From Acholeplasmataceae bacterium (GTDB lineage Bacteria > Bacillota_I > Bacilli_A > Acholeplasmatales > UBA5453): a stretch of 64,000 bases of DNA. Position 1 is the first letter of the stretch, and every line of letters begins with the position of its first letter. Of the stretch, positions 1 to 13,812 are shown in pieces. The stretch covers positions 1 to 64,000 of the forward strand of contig JAAYKO010000065.1 in assembly GCA_012522345.1 (NCBI GenBank), written 5' to 3'. The notes beneath the pieces are model-generated. The model was not told the DNA's origin, did not search any database, and saw only the letters and a program-made list of their open reading frames with translations. A program made the translations under genes and the position numbers.

Positions 1-62
1 TAAACATATAAAATTTCGGTTTTTACCGTTCGGCCGGATTTCAACCCCTTTTACAAGAAAAA

Positions 63-89
63 AGCACTAGATTACCGATATCTAGTGCT
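63..89. terminator. Bidirectional intrinsic terminator-like hairpin
   Basis: AGCACTAGAT (63-72) pairs perfectly with ATCTAGTGCT (80-89); T-run on the + side and A-run on the other side. Confidence 0.8.
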
Positions 90-127
90 CTTTTTAAAAC
101 TAGAGTGTTAATATTTGACGTTTACAA

Positions 128-158
128 TAAAAAAGCCTATCAAGCAATATGATAGACT
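128..158 (-). terminator. Intrinsic terminator downstream of tRNA operon
   Basis: Minus strand AGTCTATCA-TATTGCT-TGATAGGCT followed by TTTTTT. Confidence 0.8.
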
Positions 159-172
159 CTTTATGTATTATT

Positions 173-248
173 TGGCGACCGATAGGGGATTCGAACCCCT
201 GAATGCAGGCGTGAAAGGCCTGTGAGTTAACCGCTTCTCCAATCGGCC
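173..248 (-). tRNA. tRNA-Glu(TTC)
   Basis: Minus strand GGCCGATTGGAGAAGCGGTTAACTCACAGGCCTTTCACGCCTGCATTCAGGGGTTCGAATCCCCTATCGGTCGCCA; cloverleaf arms, anticodon loop CTTTCAC, encoded CCA. Confidence 0.95.
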
Positions 249-276
249 AATTAGAATCATCTTAAAAATAGTGTCG

Positions 277-369
277 TGGCGGAGTAGGAGGGATTTGAAC
301 CCTCGCATCGACTTTCATCGATCTACACCCTTAGCAGGGGCGCCTCTTCAGCCTCTTGAGTACTACTCC
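277..369 (-). tRNA. tRNA-Ser(GCT)
   Basis: Minus strand GGAGTAG...CTACTCCGCCA with long variable arm; anticodon loop CTGCTAA; encoded CCA. Confidence 0.93.
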
Positions 370-383
370 AAATGCGCTACTAT

Positions 384-412
384 ATGATATCGCATTTTAA
401 CCACAGAGTCAA
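384..412 (-). promoter_or_regulatory. Promoter of tRNA-Ser/tRNA-Glu operon
   Basis: Minus strand TTGACT-N17-TATCAT just upstream of tRNA-Ser. Confidence 0.7.
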
Positions 413-427
413 TATATACTATTTTCT

Positions 428-2611
428 TTAATTATTTTTGCGTGGTGGAACCATTGAGAGGGAAACTTTTCTCCGCTTAGTATCAACATCTAAAACCCAC
501 ACTTTAATGATATCTCCCACTTGAACTATATCATTGGGATTTCTTACGAACCGAGTGCTCATTTTGGAAATATGAACTAATCCATCTTCCTCTAACCCAC
601 AGTCAACAAAAGCTCCAAAAGCAACCACATTTCTAACTGTTCCCTCTAGTTGCATTCCCGGTTTTAAATCTTCAAGATTCAAAATATCGCTTCTAAGTTG
701 TGGAGCGCTAAACTCATCTCTTGGGTCTCTAAGTGGTTGAACAAACGCATCTAAAATATCATTTAGAGTATAAACATCGATATTAAGATCACTTCTAAGC
801 CTAGCGCGGTCCATAAACTCAACAATTAATTTTACTTCATTTTTCCCAAATATATTAGGGGCAATGTTGTAATTTTTCATTATTTGTCTCGCAACTTCAT
901 AACTCTCAGGGTGAATAGATGTCATGTCAAGACCTTCGTTCCCATCAATAATTCTTAAAAAACCTGCTGCTTGTTCAAATGATTTTTCGCCAATCCGAGG
1001 AACGTTTAAAAGTTGTTCGCGGTTGACAAAATTACCATGCTTTTCGCGATATTTAACGATATTTTTTGCCATGGTTCTATCTAAACCTGAAACATAATTT
1101 AATAACGATTCCGATGCTGTATTAACATTAACTCCAACTTGGTTAACTGCATTACTTACAACAAAATCAAGTGTTTCTGATAATTTCTTTTGACTAACAT
1201 CGTGTTGATATTGTCCAACACCAATTGATTTAGGATCAATTTTAACTAATTCAGAAAGTGGGTCTTGAAGTCTTCTTGCGATTGAAACTGCACTTCTTTC
1301 TTCAACTGAATAATCTGGAAACTCTTTTCTCGCCAATTCACTTGCTGAATATACAGAGGCACCAGATTCATCAACAATTACATATTTTGTTGGCAGCTTG
1401 TTTTCTTTAATTAATTTAGCAATAAACGCTTCTGTTTCTCTAGAGGCAGTTCCGTTACCAATCGCTACTATATCCACATTATGTTTCGCAATTAATTGTA
1501 AAACAATTTTCTCTGATTGGGGAATTCTAACCTCATAGCCCTTTTCACCAATATATTTCTCATGGGGATAAATAACATCTTTAGCTAGAACTGTTCCCTG
1601 TTCATTAACTACAGTTAATTTGCAGCCAGTTCTAAATGCTGGGTCTACTCCTAAAACAATCTTATCCTTCATCGGTGGCTGGAGTAAAAGGTTCTTTAAG
1701 TTGATTGCGAAAATGTCAATCGCATCTTCTTCAGCTTGCTCCGTTAAATTGCTTCTTATTTCGCGTTCTAATGAGGGATAAATCAAACGCCTAATTGAGT
1801 CTGCAATAAAAATTCTGATGTTGGAATTAACGATTGATTCTTTAATAATAACTTTCGCTTCCAAAAATTCTTGAATTTTATCTCGATCAGCTTCAATAGA
1901 AACATTCACAAGCTTTAGGCTCTCAGCGCGGTTAATCGCTAAAACGCGGTGGTGAGCAATTGCTGCAATACCTTCTTCGTAATCATAATATTGTTGAAAT
2001 ATTCCTCTAGGGTCATTTTCAGCAGCACCTTTGCGGGCTTTACTTGTAATAAAGCCTTCTTTAAACATCTCTTCGCGCAAAGCTTTACGATAATCAGCAT
2101 TATCACTTATTCTCTCGGCAATAATAAAGCCAGCACCTTCAATCGCTTCCTTGGTTGTCTTAACCTCTTCGGTAATGTATTTTTCTGCTTCAGCATTTAA
2201 ATCTCCCTCTTCAGGGAAAGTTAAAATCCACTCCGCAAGCGGCTCTAATCCTAACTTAATAGCTTCTGTAGCTTTTGTTTTTTTCTTTTCCTTATACGGT
2301 CGATAGAGATCTTCAACATCAACTAATTTAGTTGCTTCATTAATTTGATTAAGCAATTCATCAGTTAACATTTCTTTTTCATCAATTAAACGAATCACAT
2401 CTTCTTTTCGTTTTTGCAAATTAACACTATAGCTCCATTCACGATGAATGTCTTTGATTTGTTCCTCATCGAGACCGCCCGTTATCTCTTTTCGATATCT
2501 AGCGATAAAAGGAATAGTATTTCCTTCATTTAAAAGCGCTAAGACTTGTTCTACCTGACCGATTTTGACCTCTAAATTTTTTGCTACTTCAATAACTAAT
2601 TTGTTATCCAT
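428..2611 (-). CDS. tex: Tex-family RNA-binding protein with C-terminal S1 domain
   Basis: 727 aa; Tex N-terminus, YqgF-like fold (ILGVDPAFRTGCKL), HhH region, S1 (GMQLEGTVRNVVAFGAFVDCG). Confidence 0.95.
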   Translation of the reverse strand: MDNKLVIEVAKNLEVKIGQVEQVLALLNEGNTIPFIARYRKEITGGLDEEQIKDIHREWSYSVNLQKRKEDVIRLIDEKEMLTDELLNQINEATKLVDVEDLYRPYKEKKKTKATEAIKLGLEPLAEWILTFPEEGDLNAEAEKYITEEVKTTKEAIEGAGFIIAERISDNADYRKALREEMFKEGFITSKARKGAAENDPRGIFQQYYDYEEGIAAIAHHRVLAINRAESLKLVNVSIEADRDKIQEFLEAKVIIKESIVNSNIRIFIADSIRRLIYPSLEREIRSNLTEQAEEDAIDIFAINLKNLLLQPPMKDKIVLGVDPAFRTGCKLTVVNEQGTVLAKDVIYPHEKYIGEKGYEVRIPQSEKIVLQLIAKHNVDIVAIGNGTASRETEAFIAKLIKENKLPTKYVIVDESGASVYSASELARKEFPDYSVEERSAVSIARRLQDPLSELVKIDPKSIGVGQYQHDVSQKKLSETLDFVVSNAVNQVGVNVNTASESLLNYVSGLDRTMAKNIVKYREKHGNFVNREQLLNVPRIGEKSFEQAAGFLRIIDGNEGLDMTSIHPESYEVARQIMKNYNIAPNIFGKNEVKLIVEFMDRARLRSDLNIDVYTLNDILDAFVQPLRDPRDEFSAPQLRSDILNLEDLKPGMQLEGTVRNVVAFGAFVDCGLEEDGLVHISKMSTRFVRNPNDIVQVGDIIKVWVLDVDTKRRKVSLSMVPPRKNN

Positions 2612-2650
2612 TTCTACCTCCTTACAGTACCGAAAGGGTTAAATTACTCT

Positions 2651-3226
2651 TTAATTCAAAAAACTTAAAGCTCTTTTAATTGCTAAATCATCAGTATAAA
2701 TCCCATCTTCTGCAACAGTTTCACCTTCAATGTGAATTAAAACTGGTACATTGGGTAAATAATTATCTCCAATTAAATTGTCAATCTCTAAGTTTTCCTC
2801 ATAATGCAAAACCAAAATCGTGAAGTTTTTATTTTCGATTGCATTTTTTTCATTTATAATCTCTTCTATTTCTCCACAACCAACACAAACATCATAATCG
2901 TTACTGTAGACCAATACATAAACATCATGCTTAAGTTCAAGAGCTTCGAATTGTTCTTTTTCTTCATCATCCAAATCACTTATTTCGATTTGATTTAAGA
3001 TTACTTGATATTGTTCAACTGAGATATGAGTAATTTCTTCAAAACGACTAAGTGGCTTTTCTGGATCTTCTTGATCTTTAAAAACCCACCACAAAACTAC
3101 AACTAAAACTGCAACTACTAAAACACTTACAGTTGTTAAAAATACTATTTTCAATTGCTTATTTGGCTTTGGCTTTATTTCCGTTTTCTTTGCTGGCAAA
3201 GGTTGCTTTTTTTTCTTTTTAGCCAT
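2651..3226 (-). CDS. Single-TM protein with thioredoxin-like domain (CVGC motif)
   Basis: Lys-rich N-terminus, one TM helix, VLVYSNDYDVCVGCGEIEEI and PNVPVLIHIEG suggest a thioredoxin fold. Confidence 0.5.
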   Translation of the reverse strand: MAKKKKKQPLPAKKTEIKPKPNKQLKIVFLTTVSVLVVAVLVVVLWWVFKDQEDPEKPLSRFEEITHISVEQYQVILNQIEISDLDDEEKEQFEALELKHDVYVLVYSNDYDVCVGCGEIEEIINEKNAIENKNFTILVLHYEENLEIDNLIGDNYLPNVPVLIHIEGETVAEDGIYTDDLAIKRALSFLN

Positions 3227-3287
3227 CTTTTATGCCTCCTCGCATCTTTTTACATTATACATAATTTTTAATTATTATACAACATTA

Positions 3288-4235
3288 TCATTGTTGCTTC
3301 TCTTGCTCTTTAATTGTTTTAATAATTTCAATTGAAAGTTCTTTAATTTTTTGAAGGCGATGATTAATGCCGCTTTTACTGATTTTCTCGCCTGTTTTTT
3401 CTTCATAAGCAAGACTAAGTTCATTTAGTGATGCCGTTGGGTTTTCCTCTCTCAATGCGATTATCTGTTTCAAGGAAGGTTCAAGCATATCAAAGTTTTT
3501 ATATTGTTTAATAAATTTTATTTGTTTTAATTGTTGGTTAGCAGCTTTTAACGTTTTCTTCTCATTAGCAATTTCAATATTAATCAAACGATTGATTGAA
3601 TTGTTAAAATCGCGATGAATTCTTAAATCTTCAAAATGAAAAACACTCTCATAAGCATTGACAACCTTTAAAAACTCACTTATTGCTTCTGCTTCTTTTA
3701 AATAAACTATTAGACCATTTCTTCTTTTTGCAATCTTGGCATTTAAGTTAAAGTGATTCATTAATCTTTGGGTAAAAATTGCATTAGTTTTTGATTTTGC
3801 AAATATTTCTAAATGATAATTAGGTTTAATTGGATTATTAATTGAACCGCTAGCTAAAAATGCCCCTCTTAAATAAGCTTGTTTACAAGGACGCTCGATT
3901 GTAAGCAGTTCATAATCACTTAAGCTTTCATAAATCAAACTTGTTTCTGAAGCTATATTTTGAGTTTGAGTTTTAACAAGAACCGATAATTCAATCGTCT
4001 TAAAGCTTGTTCTGCTTGTAGCTATTTCCATTTCAGCATTATAAAGTTTCTTAATTAACTTAAAAAAATGCCTTGTCAAGGCAATATTGGTAGAGCGAAA
4101 AACAATAAAAAGACCTTTATTATTTATTACTACTTCACTTCCAAGATGAAGTAATGCAGAAAGCTCTGCTAATTTTTCGCTTTTATTTGTTTTAAGATGA
4201 ACTAATTCTTCTTTTACAGTTCTTGCAAAAGTCAT
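3288..4235 (-). CDS. whiA: DNA-binding protein WhiA
   Basis: LAGLIDADG-like N-terminus (YLRGAFLASGSI) and C-terminal HTH (SKSGINHRLQKI). Confidence 0.93.
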   Translation of the reverse strand: MTFARTVKEELVHLKTNKSEKLAELSALLHLGSEVVINNKGLFIVFRSTNIALTRHFFKLIKKLYNAEMEIATSRTSFKTIELSVLVKTQTQNIASETSLIYESLSDYELLTIERPCKQAYLRGAFLASGSINNPIKPNYHLEIFAKSKTNAIFTQRLMNHFNLNAKIAKRRNGLIVYLKEAEAISEFLKVVNAYESVFHFEDLRIHRDFNNSINRLINIEIANEKKTLKAANQQLKQIKFIKQYKNFDMLEPSLKQIIALREENPTASLNELSLAYEEKTGEKISKSGINHRLQKIKELSIEIIKTIKEQEKQQ

Positions 4236-4236
4236 A

Positions 4237-5163
4237 TTACAACCACGTTTCTAAATATTTAAACACACTCTGAACAGCTATTGCTCCATCATTTGTTGCA
4301 GTAACAACTTGTCTAATCTGTTTTTCTCTGACATCGCCAACCGCAAAAATACCTGCTAGTTTGGTCGCCATGTTTTCATCCGTTGGAATATAACCATAAT
4401 CATTTAATATTCTCAACCCAGTAAAAGCCGCTGTCTCAGGCTTTAAACCAATATATTCAAAAACGCCATCAGTTTTGATAGTTTTAAACTGCGCATTTCC
4501 GGTTTTAATCTTAACACCAATAAGGTTGTTATTTTCATCAATTAAAAACTCTTGAACCGTTGATTGATAATGAATTTTAACATTTTCTTTTTTCAACAAG
4601 ATTTCAATCGCTTTTTTATCAGCAGTTAATTCTTTTAAGTTTTGAATTATTGTTACACTCTTAACGATTGCAGCTAAATAACTCGCTTCTTCGACGGCAC
4701 TATTTCCCCCACCAACAACAACGACATCTTTTCCTTTATATATTGGTCCATCACAAATTGCACACCAACTAATTCCTTTTGAAGATAACATCTCTTCGTG
4801 TTCTAAATTTAGTTTTCTCGGACTAGCACCAGTGGCAATAATAACAGCTTTCGCTTGATAAGAGTTTGTTTTGGTAATTATTTGTTTAAGCTTGCCATCT
4901 TTTAATTCAACAACATCATCAAAAATATATTGCACACCTAAACTCATGCCGTGATTAAACATTTCAAGCGCGAGGTCAGCGCCGCCAATTTTCGCAAATC
5001 CAGGATAGTTTTCAATTTCTGATGTGTTAATCATTTGGCCTCCTGGAGCTCCTTTTTCAATTACAGCAACATTTAAATTTGCTCGTTTTGCGTAGATGCC
5101 TGCAGTAATACCAGCAGGACCTGCCCCAATTATTACTAAATCAAAAATCATTGTTTTTTTCAC
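4237..5163 (-). CDS. trxB: Thioredoxin-disulfide reductase
   Basis: GAGPAGITAGIYAKRA FAD motif, CAICDG active site, GGGNSAVEEA; GTG start. Confidence 0.95.
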   Translation of the reverse strand: MKKTMIFDLVIIGAGPAGITAGIYAKRANLNVAVIEKGAPGGQMINTSEIENYPGFAKIGGADLALEMFNHGMSLGVQYIFDDVVELKDGKLKQIITKTNSYQAKAVIIATGASPRKLNLEHEEMLSSKGISWCAICDGPIYKGKDVVVVGGGNSAVEEASYLAAIVKSVTIIQNLKELTADKKAIEILLKKENVKIHYQSTVQEFLIDENNNLIGVKIKTGNAQFKTIKTDGVFEYIGLKPETAAFTGLRILNDYGYIPTDENMATKLAGIFAVGDVREKQIRQVVTATNDGAIAVQSVFKYLETWL

Positions 5164-6180
5164 CTATTTACTGTTTGTTTTTTTTCTAAATTTAAATTTT
5201 TTCTCTGATAACTTTTTTAAGGCTTGTTCTTCGTTTTCTCTTACCACATCGATGTAATACGGCAAATCTCTTCTAATAATATTTTTAACAACAATATAAG
5301 CAACACCGCCTAAGACAAATAAGGTTAGTGAAAAAAGAACGTTTACTCTTAAAGTCTCACCAATTAAAAGCGGATCAGTTCTAAACGGCTCAATCAAAAG
5401 ACCTCTGCCAAGCCCATACCAAATTAAATAAAATCCAAATATATCTCCTAATTTAAAAACCCTTTTTCTTCTAAATATTAATATAAGCACAAATCCTAAA
5501 AAGTTCCAAAGACCTTCATATAAAAATGTCGGATGAAAATAAGTTCCATTGATGTTCATGTTTTCAATAATAAAATTGGGCATTACTTTTTTTAACACCT
5601 TTAATGTCTCCGGTTTAATTGGGCCGCCATGCGCCTCTTGATTAAAGAAGTTACCCCATCTACCCAACACTTGTGCGATTAAAAAACCAGGCGCTATGAG
5701 ATCTAAAAAAGCGAATAAATTAATTTTGCGAATTTTGGTATAAATTAATATAAAGATTAGTACCGCAATAATAACACCATGTATCGCAAGTCCACCACCT
5801 GCAATATTGAATACTTCTGCAAAACTATCCACTGGTTCAAAAATTACATAATAAATCCGCGCTCCAATTACTCCAATCGGAATCCCAAATAAAACTGAAT
5901 CAAAAAAATGGTCAACGTTAATGTCAAGAAAATGAGCTTCTCGATGGGCTAAGGTTACTGCAAAGCCAATACCGGATAAAATAAATATTGCATACCAGGC
6001 TATTGAAAGGCCAAAAAAGGAAACTGCAATATTATTATAAGGTGGTTTTTGGCCTAATGTCGCCAAAAACAATAATAAAACAAACCATAAGACAAAGCCA
6101 ACCCCAATTAGATAAGGTTGTTTATATTGTTTAAAATGAATCATTAATTTATTTTCTTTAATCTCGTTATTCTTTTTCAT
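5164..6180 (-). CDS. lgt: Prolipoprotein diacylglyceryl transferase
   Basis: GGLAIHG, GRWGNFFNQEAHG, HPTFLYEGLWN, YGLGRGLLIEPFRTD motifs. Confidence 0.95.
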   Translation of the reverse strand: MKKNNEIKENKLMIHFKQYKQPYLIGVGFVLWFVLLLFLATLGQKPPYNNIAVSFFGLSIAWYAIFILSGIGFAVTLAHREAHFLDINVDHFFDSVLFGIPIGVIGARIYYVIFEPVDSFAEVFNIAGGGLAIHGVIIAVLIFILIYTKIRKINLFAFLDLIAPGFLIAQVLGRWGNFFNQEAHGGPIKPETLKVLKKVMPNFIIENMNINGTYFHPTFLYEGLWNFLGFVLILIFRRKRVFKLGDIFGFYLIWYGLGRGLLIEPFRTDPLLIGETLRVNVLFSLTLFVLGGVAYIVVKNIIRRDLPYYIDVVRENEEQALKKLSEKKFKFRKKTNSK

Positions 6181-7096
6181 TTTCTTTAATGCTCCTCATT
6201 ACTTCGCGTGTTAAATTAAATGCCGCATGATAGCCTAAATATTTAAGTTTTTGATTCATCGCTGCAGACTCCACTAATAATGCAACATTTCTTCCCGGTA
6301 AGACTGGAATTATTACTTTCGGAATTTCAGTATCAAAATATTTAATCGTTTTAGAATCTAACCCTAGTCTATCATAATTTTTAAAATCTTCCCATTTTTC
6401 TAACTCTACAACTAATCTTATCTGTTTAGACTCCCGATAGGCGCCAACACCATACATTGAGACGACATCAACAATCCCAATCCCTCTTACTTCTAAATAT
6501 CTTTCTAAGATTCTCGGAGCTTCACCAACCAAAATCCCAACATCTTTTTGAAAGACGTCTACCCGATCATCGCTTATCAGCATGTGGCCAAGTTTCACCA
6601 GCTCTAAAGCCGTTTCACTTTTACCGATTCCGCTTTTTCCAATTACAAGTGTTCCCATCCCATTGATGTCGAGCAAAACGCCATGAATTGTTTGTCTAGG
6701 GGAGAGGTGATCTTGAAGATAGCTATATAATTTTGAGTTAATTGCGGTTGTTCGCAGTTGACTTTTTAAAATTGGAACATTATATTCTGTCCCCATTTTT
6801 TTAAAAAGTTCACTTACTTCAACATTTGTGGAAAAAATGACTGCTGGTGGTTCCAATTGAAAAATTTCTCTCAATCTAACTTCTTGAATCATTTTATCAA
6901 ATAAATTAAAGAAAGAAAATTCTTTGGAACCAATTAAAATTACTCTTTTGGGGTCGAAAAACTCCATAAAACCGGCTAATTCAATTCCCGGCCTTGAGAT
7001 CATCATTTCTGTAATAAGTTTGTTAACTCCATCTTTCCCTGCTAGTATTTCAAGATTATTATCTTTAATTAAATGTGCAACCTTAATTCCTTTCAT
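6167..7096 (-). CDS. hprK: HPr kinase/phosphorylase
   Basis: Walker A GKSGIGKSETAL; LISDDRVDV; EVRGIGIVDV; PGRNVA. Confidence 0.95.
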   Translation of the reverse strand: MKGIKVAHLIKDNNLEILAGKDGVNKLITEMMISRPGIELAGFMEFFDPKRVILIGSKEFSFFNLFDKMIQEVRLREIFQLEPPAVIFSTNVEVSELFKKMGTEYNVPILKSQLRTTAINSKLYSYLQDHLSPRQTIHGVLLDINGMGTLVIGKSGIGKSETALELVKLGHMLISDDRVDVFQKDVGILVGEAPRILERYLEVRGIGIVDVVSMYGVGAYRESKQIRLVVELEKWEDFKNYDRLGLDSKTIKYFDTEIPKVIIPVLPGRNVALLVESAAMNQKLKYLGYHAAFNLTREVMRSIKENEKE

Positions 7097-7637
7097 TGTT
7101 TGTTCCTCCTACTATAAAAGAATGTCCGAATATAATAAGACAAAATAAATCTAATCAAAACAAATAATATAAACACAACAACACCTTGATAAATTTTATC
7201 AAATGTTACTTGTCCGATATAAACAATACTCAAGTAAAACAGTGGTGTAACATAAACTAAACTAAGTAATCCCAATGACTTATTAATCAAGCCAGAAAGA
7301 AACTTGAATACTATTAGTTTAATATATAGTTCAAAAAATGTAAATAAAAGTACGCCTAAAAAATACATCACTAAATGATTTACATTGCCAAAAGTTGTTA
7401 GGCCAATAACAGAAGATAAAACAATTGTATTAATTAAAATAATTAAAATGTTATGGATAAAAAAATTGTGATGAAGTCCAGGCGAAAACAACAGCCCAAT
7501 ACGTTTTTGGCGTTGGTATATTTCGTCTTTTTCGATCATTTTTCGTAATTGAGCTTCTAATTCTTCAACTGCTTTTTTCTCTTCCTCTGTCAACTGATCT
7601 TCTTCAATTATTTTTTTGTCTGGTTTTTCCGTCTTCA

Positions 7638-7638
<1 letters not shown>
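7093..7638 (-). CDS. Multi-TM hypothetical protein
   Basis: 181 aa, charged N-terminus, several hydrophobic helices; overlaps hprK start. Confidence 0.6.
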
Positions 7639-12531
<4,893 letters not shown>

Positions 12532-12590
12532 CTACTTAAACATTGGTTAACAAAATTTTATTATTGGTTATTATAATTTTTTTATTTTAC

Positions 12591-13778
12591 TTAAACAAAA
12601 CATTCTCTAATGAAGCGCGAAGGTTTTTTCATGTCAGTTTTAGCTAAAAGATAAAGTCTTTTTTTGGCTCTTGTTATTGCCACATAAAAGAGTCTTCGCT
12701 CTTCACTTAATTCAGATTGATAATGTGGTAAATCGCCTTCTTGTAAGTTAATCAGGAAAACAATATCAAACTCTAACCCTTTTGCTTGATGGATTGTTAG
12801 GCAGTTAATCCTCTGATAATAACCTTGAAAAATTCTTGCTTTGATTTTATTCGCAAAATAATGATTACGATATAATATTGCGATTTTTTCTTGTTTGAAT
12901 CCTGCTGTTAGAAGTTGATAAATTTCAGAATAGATAAAATCTGTTTGCCTCTCTTCATTTACAAAATACTTAACTACTACTATACTCTTTTCTTTTAAGC
13001 GTGTAAATAGTTTTTGCTTAAAGCCACTTTTATTATATCTTATTACATTATTTGCAGCTCTAACAATATTTTCCCCTGAACGATAGTTTAAATCTAAATA
13101 ATATATTTTAGCTTTAAAATATTTTATGTAGTCATTTATTACTTTTTCAGAAGCACCTCTAAAAGCATAAATGCTTTGATTAGGATCGCCAACACAAAAG
13201 ATTTGATTGGTGTTACTTTTAAAGTGTTTTAACATTAAAAATTGAACCATTGACGTGTCTTGAAACTCATCAATAAAAATATACTTATAGTTCGCTTTTA
13301 AGGTTTGTTTGAATCTTTTATCTGTCGCCAATCTTTTATTTAATAAAATCTCTAAATCTGAAAAATCTAACCACTTGTTTTCTTGGAGAAACTTTTGATA
13401 CTTTATTGTTAACTTAGTTTTTTTGTTCGCTCTTTTTGTTATTTCAATTAAATTTAATTGATCTTTGTTAAATCCTTTTTCGATTAATTTCTCTTCTTCG
13501 ACAATGTTTAATTCTCTTTCTTCTTTTAACATTTTATAACAAAACCCATGAAATGTCGTTATTAATAAATCTTTTCTTTCATTTAAGCGCCATTTTAAAT
13601 CTCCAACACTTTTTTTAGTAAATGAAATAATCAACATTTTGGCTGGATTTAGACCCTCTTTTAACATTCTTTTCACTCGTTCAACAATGACTCTTGTTTT
13701 ACCTGTCCCAGCTCCGGCTAGTAAAAAAATAAAGCGGTCATTGGCAAATACCGCTTTCCTTTGATTTTGATTAAGCAT
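12591..13778 (-). CDS. Compact UvrD/PcrA-like SF1A helicase (395 aa)
   Basis: Q motif, GAGTGKTRV, FIDEFQDTS, GDPNQSIYAFRGA, LDLNYRS, IHQAKGLEFDIV, YVAITRAKKRLYL all present. Confidence 0.85.
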   Translation of the reverse strand: MLNQNQRKAVFANDRFIFLLAGAGTGKTRVIVERVKRMLKEGLNPAKMLIISFTKKSVGDLKWRLNERKDLLITTFHGFCYKMLKEERELNIVEEEKLIEKGFNKDQLNLIEITKRANKKTKLTIKYQKFLQENKWLDFSDLEILLNKRLATDKRFKQTLKANYKYIFIDEFQDTSMVQFLMLKHFKSNTNQIFCVGDPNQSIYAFRGASEKVINDYIKYFKAKIYYLDLNYRSGENIVRAANNVIRYNKSGFKQKLFTRLKEKSIVVVKYFVNEERQTDFIYSEIYQLLTAGFKQEKIAILYRNHYFANKIKARIFQGYYQRINCLTIHQAKGLEFDIVFLINLQEGDLPHYQSELSEERRLFYVAITRAKKRLYLLAKTDMKKPSRFIRECFV

Positions 13779-13812
13779 TAAATATCACCTCAATTGATAT
13801 TTAACAACTGAG

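Noticed and set aside
1-60. Possible partial gene or RNA at the left edge (GGGGTTGAAATCCGGCCGAACGGTAAAAACCG on minus strand)
   Set aside because: Too short; no tRNA/rRNA fold or convincing reading frame could be supported.
1949-2200. ORFs on the opposite strand of confident genes (e.g. 1949-2200+, 6457-6666+, 8139-8330+, 16878-17320+, 20983-21297+, 45885-46220-, 60746-61201+)
   Set aside because: All lie antisense to long, motif-confirmed CDSs, lack plausible starts/SD or recognisable motifs, and look like spurious ORFs.
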